A DNA stretch of 12,272 nucleotides from an uncultured Vogesella sp. (GTDB taxonomy: Bacteria; Pseudomonadota; Gammaproteobacteria; Burkholderiales; Chromobacteriaceae), in NCBI GenBank assembly GCA_946479405.1, contig CAMLGD010000088.1, forward strand, positions 1 through 12,272. The letters are read 5' to 3'. A program made the position numbers and the translations under genes. Of this stretch, positions 1 through 5,087 are shown one piece after another; the first letter of the stretch is position 1; each line of letters begins with the position of its first letter. The notes beneath the pieces are model-generated. The model saw only the letters and a program-made list of their open reading frames with translations. It searched no databases and was not told where the DNA came from.

Positions 1-116
1 AACCGGGCTACGTCGACAAGGCCCCGGCGCATCTGGTGGAGCGCGACAAGGCGCAGCTGGCAGAGCTGAACGACAAGCTGGAGAAAATCAAGGTGCAGCT
101 GGCGAAGCTGGCTTGA
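1..116 (+). CDS. valS: Valyl-tRNA synthetase, C-terminal end (partial)
   Basis: Only the last 37 residues are present; full codons begin at position 3 and the TGA stop is at 114-116. The peptide starts PGYVDKAPAHLVERDKAQLA and continues as a heptad-like, charged helix ending VQLAKLA. A proline-glycine-(Y/F)-V-x-K-A-P turn followed by an amphipathic coiled-coil arm is the usual C-terminus of bacterial valyl-tRNA synthetases, where the arm contacts the tRNA-Val elbow. The enzyme charges tRNA-Val in the cytoplasm. A strong intrinsic terminator follows 15 bases after the stop, so this transcript ends here. The identification depends on a short fragment but the pattern is characteristic. Confidence 0.85.
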   Translation, partial: PGYVDKAPAHLVERDKAQLAELNDKLEKIKVQLAKLA

Positions 117-131
117 ACCTGACTTTCGCTG

Positions 132-163
132 ATAAGGCTGCCGCTTGCGGCAGCCTTATTTTT
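132..163 (+). terminator. Rho-independent terminator of valS
   Basis: A perfect 13-bp inverted repeat (ATAAGGCTGCCGC at 132-144 with GCGGCAGCCTTAT at 147-159) has a two-base centre and runs into a T tract (159-163). It lies directly downstream of the valS stop codon. Confidence 0.9.
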
Positions 164-229
164 ATCTGCCTGTCTGCTGTAAATCTTAGGCTAGGTGCCA
201 TTTCCCGCGTATCACACGAAAGCAACAAT

Positions 230-847
230 ATGAACCGCAAGACACTGTTTGCCCTGATCGCCGTGCTTTGCGCCGGTTCCGCTATGGCCGCCGAGCAAGG
301 CTGGTATGCCGGCGTGGCCGCGGGTCAGGCACAAACGCACTTTACCGGCCAGAGCCAGCTTTTCTACGATGCCGGCAGCAAGATTTATGATTACTCCGCC
401 GCGCAGAAGCTTTACGCCGGTTATGCCTTCAACCAGAACGTGCATGCCGAGCTGAGCGTCTTCAATCTGGGGCATTCGCGCTTCTCGGGCACCTCGAGCG
501 CTGCGCCGGCGCAGGATCGTTTCGGCGCCAAAGGCCTGTCGCTGGCGGCGGTGCTGGAACAGCCGCTGAACGACAAGCTGGCGCTGTTCGGCAAGCTTGG
601 CGCTGCAGCGGTTACCACTAACTACTCCTGCGTCGTCAACTGCGCGGGGCTGGAAAACAACGATCACCATGGCATCTACGCCAGCTACGGTGTCGGCGCA
701 CGCTACGCACTGACGTCGGCGCTGTCCGCCCGTATCGAGTTCGAGCGCTTCGATGGCATGAAGTACGAAACCGGTGGCGGCAGCGCGCGTGCGCACTTCC
801 GCAGCGATACCGACTTGCTGTCGTTGGGTGTGCAGTACGGCTTCTGA
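230..847 (+). CDS. Small outer-membrane beta-barrel protein (OMP_b-brl/OmpA-like barrel family)
   Basis: The protein is 205 aa. Residues 1-21 form a signal peptide (MNRKT, hydrophobic core, cleavage near GSAMA-A). The mature part begins EQGWYAGVAAGQ, a typical first strand of 8-stranded barrels. It alternates aromatic/hydrophobic strands with polar loops and ends LGVQYGF, the C-terminal Phe signature recognised by the BAM complex. Two cysteines (motif YSCVVNC, about residue 132-137) may form a disulfide in an outer loop. The ATG at 230 is chosen because it begins the signal peptide; the frame is open further upstream to a TTG at 113, but that stretch overlaps the valS stop and terminator. GAAAG at 219-223 is a weak ribosome site. 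The gene stands alone, convergent with the 75-aa gene. The function inside the barrel family (porin, adhesin, stability) cannot be told. Confidence 0.8.
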   Translation: MNRKTLFALIAVLCAGSAMAAEQGWYAGVAAGQAQTHFTGQSQLFYDAGSKIYDYSAAQKLYAGYAFNQNVHAELSVFNLGHSRFSGTSSAAPAQDRFGAKGLSLAAVLEQPLNDKLALFGKLGAAAVTTNYSCVVNCAGLENNDHHGIYASYGVGARYALTSALSARIEFERFDGMKYETGGGSARAHFRSDTDLLSLGVQYGF

Positions 848-898
848 TCGCCGCTAGGCGGGGCGGGTGACTGGTCCGCTATCTACGCGACAGCGCTG

Positions 899-945
899 AA
901 AAAGGTTGGCCGCAAGCCTGTATGGGCGTTGCGGCCAACCTTTTT
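899..945. terminator. Bidirectional terminator built from two GCGGCCAAC repeats
   Basis: A perfect 17-bp inverted repeat, 899-915 (AAAAAGGTTGGCCGCAA) with 929-945 (TTGCGGCCAACCTTTTT), encloses a 13-nt loop. It has A and T tracts on the two sides, so it can end transcription from the barrel gene (plus) and the 75-aa gene (minus). Each arm holds one copy of the dispersed repeat, at 905-913 and 931-939. Confidence 0.9.
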
Positions 946-973
946 CGTTATCGGGCGTAGTCCGCGTGCCTCG

Positions 974-1201
974 CTATACCAGTTGCCGGGCATGCCACTG
1001 CTGCAGATCGGCCGGAATGCCCAAGTCTTGCGGGCTGCCGAACGGCGGCCATGATGTTTCGCCAGCGGCGAGTGCCGCGGCGGCGGCTTCCGGGCTGGGG
1101 AAGGCGCCCAGTGCTTCGCCCTCATGCATGATGTGGTAGCTGCCATCGAGCGGCACGATCTCGAAGGGGCCATAGCGGGTGTCGTAGGTCCAGCATTTCA
1201 T
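974..1201 (-). CDS. Conserved hypothetical 75-aa protein
   Basis: The ATG is at 1201 and the TAG at 974-976. The sequence begins MKCWTYDTRYGPFEIVPLDG and has a central helix rich in Ala (FPSPEAAAAALAAG). It has no signal peptide or membrane segment. It is rich in aromatic and Trp residues (W4, and further Trp in the C-terminal half), with two predicted halves joined by a Ser-Pro-x-Glu-Ala segment. The start is fixed by a good ribosome site, GAGGAGG, 8 bases upstream on the minus strand. I recall similar small single-domain proteins annotated only as hypothetical in betaproteobacteria, and I cannot give a function. It is divergent from the NERD gene and shares the 899-945 terminator with the barrel gene. 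Confidence 0.7.
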   Translation of the reverse strand: MKCWTYDTRYGPFEIVPLDGSYHIMHEGEALGAFPSPEAAAAALAAGETSWPPFGSPQDLGIPADLQQWHARQLV

Positions 1202-1441
1202 GATGATGCCCTCCTCATCCTTGATGGTAGTCGTTGCGGCGTGCTTTATCGCATCGCTATCGCTGGGTGGGTACCACGCGGCTTGAGGCTCAAGGGCTGT
1301 AGCACGCCGGGTGGCAGGCAACGGGCGTGCCGCTAACGTTGAGCAGCGCAGTCGTGCCAGCCCTGCTTTATGGCAGGTAAATGTCATTGGCATATGCTTT
1401 AGGCCTATAATTTGGGCTCTGTTGTTATCGATGCACACGCC
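1202..1441. other. Divergent intergenic region between the 75-aa gene and the NERD gene
   Basis: No gene is supported in these 240 bases. They hold a short palindrome, CTTGAG-G-CTCAAG (1282-1294), an imperfect hairpin GCACGCC/GGCGTGC (1302-1308 with 1324-1330), and the -10-like hexamer at 1406-1411. Either hairpin could be an operator, but nothing in the sequence decides this. Confidence 0.4.
1406..1411 (+). promoter_or_regulatory. Candidate sigma-70 -10 box of the NERD gene
   Basis: A consensus TATAAT lies 30 bases before the ATG at 1442. No good TTGACA-like element lies 16-18 bases upstream, so the promoter is weak or activator dependent. The placement also argues against the upstream TTG at 1412 as a start, since that codon would fall between the -10 box and the transcription start. 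Confidence 0.45.
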
Positions 1442-2491
1442 ATGATCCTGAAAGAAAAAACCTTCACCGAAGCCCGCGACTGGAAGCAGGCCGCTGGGGA
1501 CGCCGCCGAAAAAGAGATGGCGTTTTATTTGCGGCGCTATTTTGGCGATGACGCGGAGGTGTTCATCCTCAACGATATCCGGCTGGAGATGGATGGCGAT
1601 GCGGCGCAGATGGACCATGTGCTGATTCACCCGGCTGGGCTGACCATCGTGGAAAGCAAGAGTGTGGCCGGCAAGCTGCAGATGAAGGCCGATGGAGAGT
1701 GGCTGCGCTGGTTCGACGACCGTTCCAGTGGCATGGCATCGCCGATTGTGCAGGCCCGGCTGCAGGCCGAGTTTCTTCGCAAATTTTTGCGTCGGATGGC
1801 CAAACAACCACAGGTGATTGATGCGCTGGCTATTGACTTCATGATTGCCATTTCCAGCCGTGGTCAGTTCATCCCGCCCAAGGGCGAAACAGTGGCGGAG
1901 GTATGCAAGGCTGATCTGGTGGGGGAGCGCATTCGCGCCAAAGTGGCGGGGGCGATGGCTTTCCCGGCACCGTATCGCAAGATACTGGGCGAGTATATGG
2001 CCAAGATGCACACGCCACGACAGGAGACGCAGTCGACTCCCTCTCTGACGCCAAGCACTGCGGTGCCGGCCAAGGAGCCAGCGCGCGAGTATGCTGCCAC
2101 GGTAGTGGAGGTGGTACTGGCCGAACCGGCGGTGCCGCTACGGCAGCAGGAGAAGACGCCGGGCTATCGCAATTTCGAGTTCATTGGTGACAAGTTGCGC
2201 AAGGTTGGCTTCCTCGACAAATTGTTGTCGTCCGAAGGTCCGCAAAAGCAGTATTTCACTTGCTGTAAGGGGTGTAGTTCACAGCTACTGGAGTTTCGCT
2301 ATGGCAAGTTCGGCTACTACCTGAAGTGTCGTGATTGTGGCGACAACACCAACATCAAGCTGGATTGTCGTCTGTGCCGGCGTCAGACCAAGCTGCGCAA
2401 GGAAGGGGATTTTTTGCTTGTGGAGTGTGCCGCGTGCCAGCTGTCCGAGTTGCTGCATCGCAACGATAGACCGTTGCCGGATCTGGACTGA
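1442..2491 (+). CDS. NERD (nuclease-related domain) protein with C-terminal zinc ribbons
   Basis: The protein is 349 aa. Residues about 15-125 match the NERD fold: the helix EKEMAFYLRRYF, strand VFILNDIRLE, the D58-H59 pair in QMDHVLIHPAG, and strand-borne E71-S72-K73 (VESKS). These give the D...ExK arrangement of restriction-endonuclease-like nucleases. Residues 195-240 are a Pro/Thr-rich linker. The C-terminus carries four CxxC pairs (C275/C278, C296/C299, C309/C312, C329/C332), read as two zinc ribbons of the topoisomerase-I type, likely to bind nucleic acid. It is cytoplasmic with no membrane segment. ATG 1442 (MILKEKTF) is preferred to an in-frame TTG at 1412 because a TATAAT overlaps the latter; no clear ribosome site is seen. 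NERD proteins are suspected to act in DNA processing, and no partner gene is present here. The substrate is unknown. Confidence 0.85.
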   Translation: MILKEKTFTEARDWKQAAGDAAEKEMAFYLRRYFGDDAEVFILNDIRLEMDGDAAQMDHVLIHPAGLTIVESKSVAGKLQMKADGEWLRWFDDRSSGMASPIVQARLQAEFLRKFLRRMAKQPQVIDALAIDFMIAISSRGQFIPPKGETVAEVCKADLVGERIRAKVAGAMAFPAPYRKILGEYMAKMHTPRQETQSTPSLTPSTAVPAKEPAREYAATVVEVVLAEPAVPLRQQEKTPGYRNFEFIGDKLRKVGFLDKLLSSEGPQKQYFTCCKGCSSQLLEFRYGKFGYYLKCRDCGDNTNIKLDCRLCRRQTKLRKEGDFLLVECAACQLSELLHRNDRPLPDLD

Positions 2492-2577
2492 TACCGGGTT
2501 CGCACTACACCACGGCGACAGCTCGCGGCACGGGTATTAGCCGGCCAGCGCGGGCGTGGCGCTGGTAACGGGAAAAC

Positions 2578-2607
2578 AAAAATGCGGCCAACGTTGGCCG
2601 CATTTTT
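2578..2607. terminator. Bidirectional terminator: perfect 30-bp palindrome of two GCGGCCAAC repeats
   Basis: Bases 2578-2592 (AAAAATGCGGCCAAC) and 2593-2607 (GTTGGCCGCATTTTT) form a perfect palindrome with no spacer. It has flanking A5 and T5 tracts and lies between the convergent NERD gene and the 42-aa gene. Two repeat copies, 2584-2592 and 2593-2601, abut head to head. Confidence 0.9.
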
Positions 2608-2626
2608 CCATGGGGCGAGCGTGTAC

Positions 2627-2755
2627 TTAATGCGGAATGATGATGGGCGGCATTTCTGTCGCATGTTTTTTCATGTGTTTGGCGGCCCGTTTTTCCTTGG
2701 CCGTGTGCATGGCCGGCTTCTTGGCCTCCTTGGTGCTATGTCTGGATTTACTCAT
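2627..2755 (-). CDS. Small basic Lys/Ala-rich protein, 42 aa
   Basis: The protein begins MSKSRHSTKEAKKPAMHTAK and ends EMPPIIIPH. About a quarter of the residues are Lys, with several His and Arg, then a hydrophobic PPIII tail. It has no signal peptide or Cys. The reading frame is short but well supported: the minus strand has AAGGAG 7 bases before the ATG at 2755, and a perfect bidirectional terminator starts 20 bases after the stop. The helical basic part could bind nucleic acid or ribosomes, but this is only inference from composition. I believe similar SKSRHSTKEAKKP-type small proteins occur in other betaproteobacteria as hypotheticals. It is convergent with the NERD gene. Confidence 0.7.
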   Translation of the reverse strand: MSKSRHSTKEAKKPAMHTAKEKRAAKHMKKHATEMPPIIIPH

Positions 2756-3023
2756 GGCGATGCTCCTTGACGCAGGCAGCCGCGGCGTCGCGTCGCAGCT
2801 TACCGCCAGTATAGATCGTGGTTGGCGAGATGGCGGCGGGCATGCTGTCGCTGTATTGCCGTCGCGGTGGAGGACTGATCGTGACTGTCGCTGCGGTGCA
2901 GGCGCAGTTGCCGACGGTGGCGGCATGGTTATGAGGCTAGGCGGTTGGGCTGGCGGCGGCGGGGCAGGAGCGTGCTGCGGATATGCTACGTGCTGAGGGG
3001 CTGCTGTGTGGGGGGCGGTTAGA
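2756..3023. other. Intergenic stretch without a supported gene
   Basis: 268 bases lie upstream of the 42-aa gene and downstream of the osmB-like terminator. A TATACT at 2808-2813 (minus strand) could be the -10 box of the 42-aa gene, without a recognisable -35. The open frames on the plus strand have no ribosome site and a composition unlike a protein. No repeats of note were seen. Confidence 0.4.
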
Positions 3024-3063
3024 TGGAAAACCGCCGCCACAGGGATGCGACGGCGGTTTTCCA
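3024..3063 (-). terminator. Hairpin terminator of the OsmB-like gene
   Basis: A perfect 13-bp inverted repeat, TGGAAAACCGCCG (3024-3036) with CGGCGGTTTTCCA (3051-3063), has a 14-nt loop. Read on the minus strand the second arm ends in TTTT, 14 bases beyond the osmB-like stop codon. The T tract is short and inside the stem, so efficiency may be moderate. Confidence 0.75.
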
Positions 3064-3076
3064 GTTGCCGGCGGGC

Positions 3077-3286
3077 TTACTTCACGCCGCCATTACCGAT
3101 AATGCCGCCGATGGCAGCACCACCTACGGTACCTGCGGTGCTGCCGTTGGTCAGTACCGAGCCGGCGATGCCGCCGACAGCCGCACCGATGGCTGCATTT
3201 TGCTGGCGTTGGGTCATGCCGGCACAGCCGGACAGCGAGGCAATCGCCAGTAGTACGAGGGTACTGCGGGTCAGGGTGCTTTTCAT
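3077..3286 (-). CDS. osmB: OsmB-like glycine-zipper lipoprotein
   Basis: The protein is 69 aa. Residues 1-20 are a lipoprotein signal with lipobox LSGC (C21). The mature part is a Gly/Ala-rich glycine-zipper pair: QNAAIGAAVGGIAGSVLTNG and then AAIGGIIGNGG. From memory this aligns along its length with E. coli OsmB (RNTAIGAGAG..., AVLTDGST..., GGAAVGGVIG), an osmotically and stationary-phase induced lipoprotein of unknown exact role. Length also agrees (OsmB is about 72 aa). The ribosome site is AAGGAG, 7-8 bases before the ATG at 3286. It stands alone with its own terminator. The family assignment is firm; the osmB symbol rests on similarity, not on shown orthology. Confidence 0.8.
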   Translation of the reverse strand: MKSTLTRSTLVLLAIASLSGCAGMTQRQQNAAIGAAVGGIAGSVLTNGSTAGTVGGAAIGGIIGNGGVK

Positions 3287-3447
3287 TGGGGGTCTCCTTC
3301 TAACGGCTGGTGTCAGGCAACCAGTGCACAGGTTTGCATCCGGTTATGACCGGGCGTGTTTTCGGCGAGTTCCGGTGACGCCGGGAGGTGTGGTGAGATT
3401 AGCTTTTTGGCATTGTTTGCTGCAAGGGGGTGATGCCAATGGCGATA

Positions 3448-3460
3448 AGGTTGGCCGCAG
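3448..3460 (-). repeat. Dispersed TGCGGCCAACCT repeat copy
   Basis: AGGTTGGCCGCAG, intergenic, is the exact reverse complement of 3616-3628. It has no T tract and no close partner, so it is not a terminator. Confidence 0.75.
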
Positions 3461-3511
3461 GGGGTGTAGGTGTGCCGGCGCGTGGGATTGGGTGGTAACT
3501 GCTGGCAGTTT

Positions 3512-3541
3512 TTGCCCATGACGGCCAACTTTTCCTATAAA
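3512..3541 (+). promoter_or_regulatory. Candidate sigma-70 promoter of the dienelactone hydrolase gene
   Basis: A -35-like TTGCCC (3512-3517), an 18-base spacer and TATAAA (3536-3541) would start transcription near 3548. That places the (GCCGC)6 repeat at the very beginning of a leader of roughly 105 bases. Confidence 0.5.
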
Positions 3542-3560
3542 GCGTTGTCTAGCGCCTGTC

Positions 3561-3590
3561 GCCGCGCCGCGCCGCGCCGCGCCGCGCCGC
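3561..3590 (+). repeat. (GCCGC)6 pentanucleotide tandem repeat
   Basis: Six perfect GCCGC units lie between the promoter candidate and the ribosome site of the dienelactone hydrolase gene. The repeat is outside the coding region as annotated, so changes in unit number would alter leader length and structure, not the protein. Confidence 0.9.
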
Positions 3591-3615
3591 GCTGGCGATA
3601 CTGCTGGCCTGCGTG

Positions 3616-3628
3616 CTGCGGCCAACCT
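3616..3628 (+). repeat. Dispersed TGCGGCCAACCT repeat copy
   Basis: CTGCGGCCAACCT lies in the leader of the dienelactone hydrolase gene, 26 bases before its ATG. It pairs perfectly with 3448-3460 in inverted orientation. Confidence 0.75.
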
Positions 3629-3654
3629 GTTCCCTTGCTGCAGAGGAGTTGTCG

Positions 3655-4536
3655 ATGAAGCCGCAATCCCGTCAGCCTGCCTTGTCGCAGGAGGTGATCA
3701 ATCTGTATGACCAATACACGCATCAGCCGTTGTCGCGCCGGGATTTTGTCGAGCGTCTGGCACGGCTGATGGGTGGGGTGGCCGCCGCCTATGCGGTGCT
3801 GCCGCTGCTGGAAAACAATTACGCGCAGGCCGAGGTGGTCGCCGCCGGCGACAGTCGGCTCAAGGCAGAGGATGTCCAGTTTGGCAGCCGTGCCGGGGTG
3901 CCGCTGAGCGGCTATCTGGTGCGCCCGACGGCGGGCGGCAGCTTGCCGGCGGTGGTGTTGATCCACGAAAACCGTGGGCTCAATCCGCATATCCGCGATG
4001 TGGCGCGGCGGCTGGCATTGGCCGGCTACTGGGTGCTGGCGCCGGATTATCTGTCGCCACTGGGTGGCACGCCGGCCGACGAGGATCAGGCGCGGGAGCT
4101 GTTTGCCAAGCTGGATGCGGCGATGACTGCGGATGTCTCGCTGGTGGCCTTGCGCTACCTGCAGGCGAAGGGCAACGGCAAGGTGGGGGCGGTGGGCTTT
4201 TGCTGGGGTGGTGGTCAGGTCGGGCAGATGGCGGTGCAGTTGCCGGATTTGCGTGCGGGGGTGATCTACTATGGCAGCCATCCGGCTGCGGCCGAGGTTG
4301 GCCGCATCCAGGCGCCGCTGTTGCTGCATCATGCCGGGCTGGATGATCGCATCAATGCCGGTATTCCGGCGTTTGAGACCGCGATGAAGGCCGCCGGCAA
4401 GCCGTACACCCTGTATCTGTATCCGGGGGTGAATCACGCCTTCAACAACGATACCAACGCGGCACGCTATAACCTGGATGCGGCCAACCTGGCCTGGCAG
4501 CGCACGCTGGATTTTCTGCAGCGGCAATTAGGCTGA
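3655..4536 (+). CDS. Dienelactone hydrolase family protein, probably Tat-exported
   Basis: The protein is 293 aa. An N-terminal extension holds a twin-arginine motif (S27-R28-R29-D-F-V) followed by a weakly hydrophobic Ala-rich stretch to about residue 58, consistent with Tat export. From residue 70 there is the alpha/beta-hydrolase fold of carboxymethylenebutenolidase: HENRG with E105, the nucleophile elbow GFCWGGG with C183, the acid in GLDD (D230/D231) and H261 in VNHAFNN. A Cys-Asp-His triad is the hallmark of dienelactone hydrolases, which open cyclic esters. E. coli YghX belongs to the same extended type. The true substrate is unknown, and no aromatic degradation genes are nearby. ATG 3655 is set by GAGGAG 6 bases upstream. 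Two repeat copies near the 3' end form a perfect 17-bp inverted repeat inside the gene. Confidence 0.85.
   Translation: MKPQSRQPALSQEVINLYDQYTHQPLSRRDFVERLARLMGGVAAAYAVLPLLENNYAQAEVVAAGDSRLKAEDVQFGSRAGVPLSGYLVRPTAGGSLPAVVLIHENRGLNPHIRDVARRLALAGYWVLAPDYLSPLGGTPADEDQARELFAKLDAAMTADVSLVALRYLQAKGNGKVGAVGFCWGGGQVGQMAVQLPDLRAGVIYYGSHPAAAEVGRIQAPLLLHHAGLDDRINAGIPAFETAMKAAGKPYTLYLYPGVNHAFNNDTNAARYNLDAANLAWQRTLDFLQRQLG
4295..4311 (-). repeat. Dispersed repeat copy, left arm of an intragenic 17-bp inverted repeat
   Basis: AGGTTGGCCGCATCCAG within the dienelactone hydrolase gene (codons for VGR) is the exact reverse complement of 4474-4490. Confidence 0.8.
4474..4490 (+). repeat. Dispersed repeat copy, right arm of an intragenic 17-bp inverted repeat
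   Basis: CTGGATGCGGCCAACCT within the dienelactone hydrolase gene (codons for LDAANL) pairs with 4295-4311 across 162 bases, in a different codon phase. Confidence 0.8.
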
Positions 4537-4549
4537 GCCGCCAGACGAC

Positions 4550-4583
4550 CACGGCGCCGGTAGCCATCGCCACCGGCGCCGTG
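4550..4583. terminator. GC-rich hairpin between convergent genes
   Basis: A perfect 12-bp inverted repeat, CACGGCGCCGGT (4550-4561) with ACCGGCGCCGTG (4572-4583), has a 10-nt loop. It extends by four more pairs (ACGA/TCGT) past one bulged C. Only a poor T tract (TCGTTTG) follows. It lies between the dienelactone hydrolase gene and the ComEA-like gene and probably terminates both. Confidence 0.65.
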
Positions 4584-4600
4584 TCGTTTGTGGCTTCGGC

Positions 4601-5035
4601 CTAGTTGTTGCCCTTGCCGTTGCCGCCCTTGTTGCCGCCGCCATTGCCGCCCTTGTTGCCACCTTTATTGCCCGGATTGTCATCCGTGGCGGTATCGGTT
4701 GGGGTGGCTTTCTTGGCCGGTACCGCCGGACTGACGCCCGGGATGGCTGGTGCGGTGCCGGAACGGGTGGTGACGCGCTGGCCATCAATGGTGAGATTGG
4801 CGCGCACGCGGTTCAGGTCGCCCTGTGTGATGCCCGGCAGGCCCAGCAGCTGCTTGCTGCTGGTAAAGGTGGTCGGGGTGCCGCTTGGCGGGTGGGTGGC
4901 ATCGTAGATGGTTTGCGCATCGGTCAGGCTGAAGCCGGCGTCCACCAGTTCCGCCACAGTGGCGGTGTTCAGCTCCAGCGCCATGGCTTGCCCGGTCAGG
5001 GCTAGCAGGGCCAGAGTCAGTAGGGATTTACGCAT
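4601..5035 (-). CDS. Secreted ComEA-like helix-hairpin-helix protein with Asn/Gly/Lys tail
   Basis: The protein is 144 aa. Residues 1-19 are a signal peptide (MRKSLLTLALLALTGQAMA). Residues 20-85 resemble the ComEA/T2SK helix-hairpin-helix domain: LELNTATVAEL, then a helix ending in IYDATH, then SSKQLLGLPGIT and DLNRVRANLTI. ComEA is a periplasmic DNA-binding protein that draws in DNA during transformation. The first hairpin is divergent (DAGFS in place of GIG) and the second reads PGIT. Residues 90-120 are a Pro/Thr linker; 121-144 is a low-complexity tail of N-K-G-G units, written by a degenerate codon repeat. The start at 5035 has AGGAG 7 bases upstream. It is 52 bases downstream of the Asp-rich gene and probably co-transcribed with it. 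It could be a diverged paralog with another role; binding of DNA is inferred. Confidence 0.7.
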   Translation of the reverse strand: MRKSLLTLALLALTGQAMALELNTATVAELVDAGFSLTDAQTIYDATHPPSGTPTTFTSSKQLLGLPGITQGDLNRVRANLTIDGQRVTTRSGTAPAIPGVSPAVPAKKATPTDTATDDNPGNKGGNKGGNGGGNKGGNGKGNN

Positions 5036-5087
5036 GGTGTACTCCTGTTGCGGGGGTACTGCAGTATAGCCTGCCGGGAAAACCGGC

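Larger units (their letters stand above)
3287..3654. other. Divergent intergenic region (368 bases) with repeats and a promoter
   Basis: It separates the OsmB-like gene (minus) from the dienelactone hydrolase gene (plus). It contains two copies of the dispersed repeat in opposite orientation (3448-3460 and 3616-3628, a perfect 13-bp inverted repeat), a near copy ACGGCCAAC (3520-3528), a promoter candidate (3512-3541), and the (GCCGC)6 tandem repeat (3561-3590). No protein gene is supported. Confidence 0.6.

Noticed and set aside
132..163. Resemblance of the valS terminator (AAGGCTGCC...) to Neisseriaceae uptake-sequence dialects
   Set aside because: It lacks the TGAA end of those dialects, and the word is not repeated elsewhere in the window; it is an ordinary terminator.
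113..229. N-terminal extension of the barrel protein back to 113
   Set aside because: It would run through the valS stop and terminator and bury the signal peptide inside the protein.
905..939. The repeat as the Pasteurellaceae USS (AAGTGCGGT or ACAAGCGGT)
   Set aside because: It shares only TGCGG with the former; the GCCAAC half is invariant here and absent there.
1412..1441. Upstream TTG start for the NERD gene
   Set aside because: A TATAAT ends at 1411, so a transcript from it would start beyond the TTG; ATG 1442 gives the expected MILKEK start.
2637..2996. Plus-strand frame of 119 codons over the 42-aa gene and the next intergenic region
   Set aside because: It has no ribosome site and an unusual Gly/Arg/Ala composition; the minus-strand small gene has far better signals.
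3518..3658. A leader reading frame (ATG 3518) running through (GCCGC)6 and ending in TGA overlapping the hydrolase ATG
   Set aside because: Its start codon lies between the -35 and -10 of the predicted promoter, it has no ribosome site, and it is composed of repeat-derived Arg/Ala. If transcription starts further upstream it should be reconsidered as a coupling leader.
3535..4527. A 330-codon minus-strand frame opposite the dienelactone hydrolase gene
   Set aside because: The sense strand has a complete catalytic triad and a good ribosome site; the antisense product resembles nothing.
4604..4675. Periodic TTGCCxCC pattern as a CRISPR or regulatory repeat
   Set aside because: It is the degenerate coding repeat for the Asn-Lys-Gly-Gly tail of the ComEA-like protein; no spacers are present.
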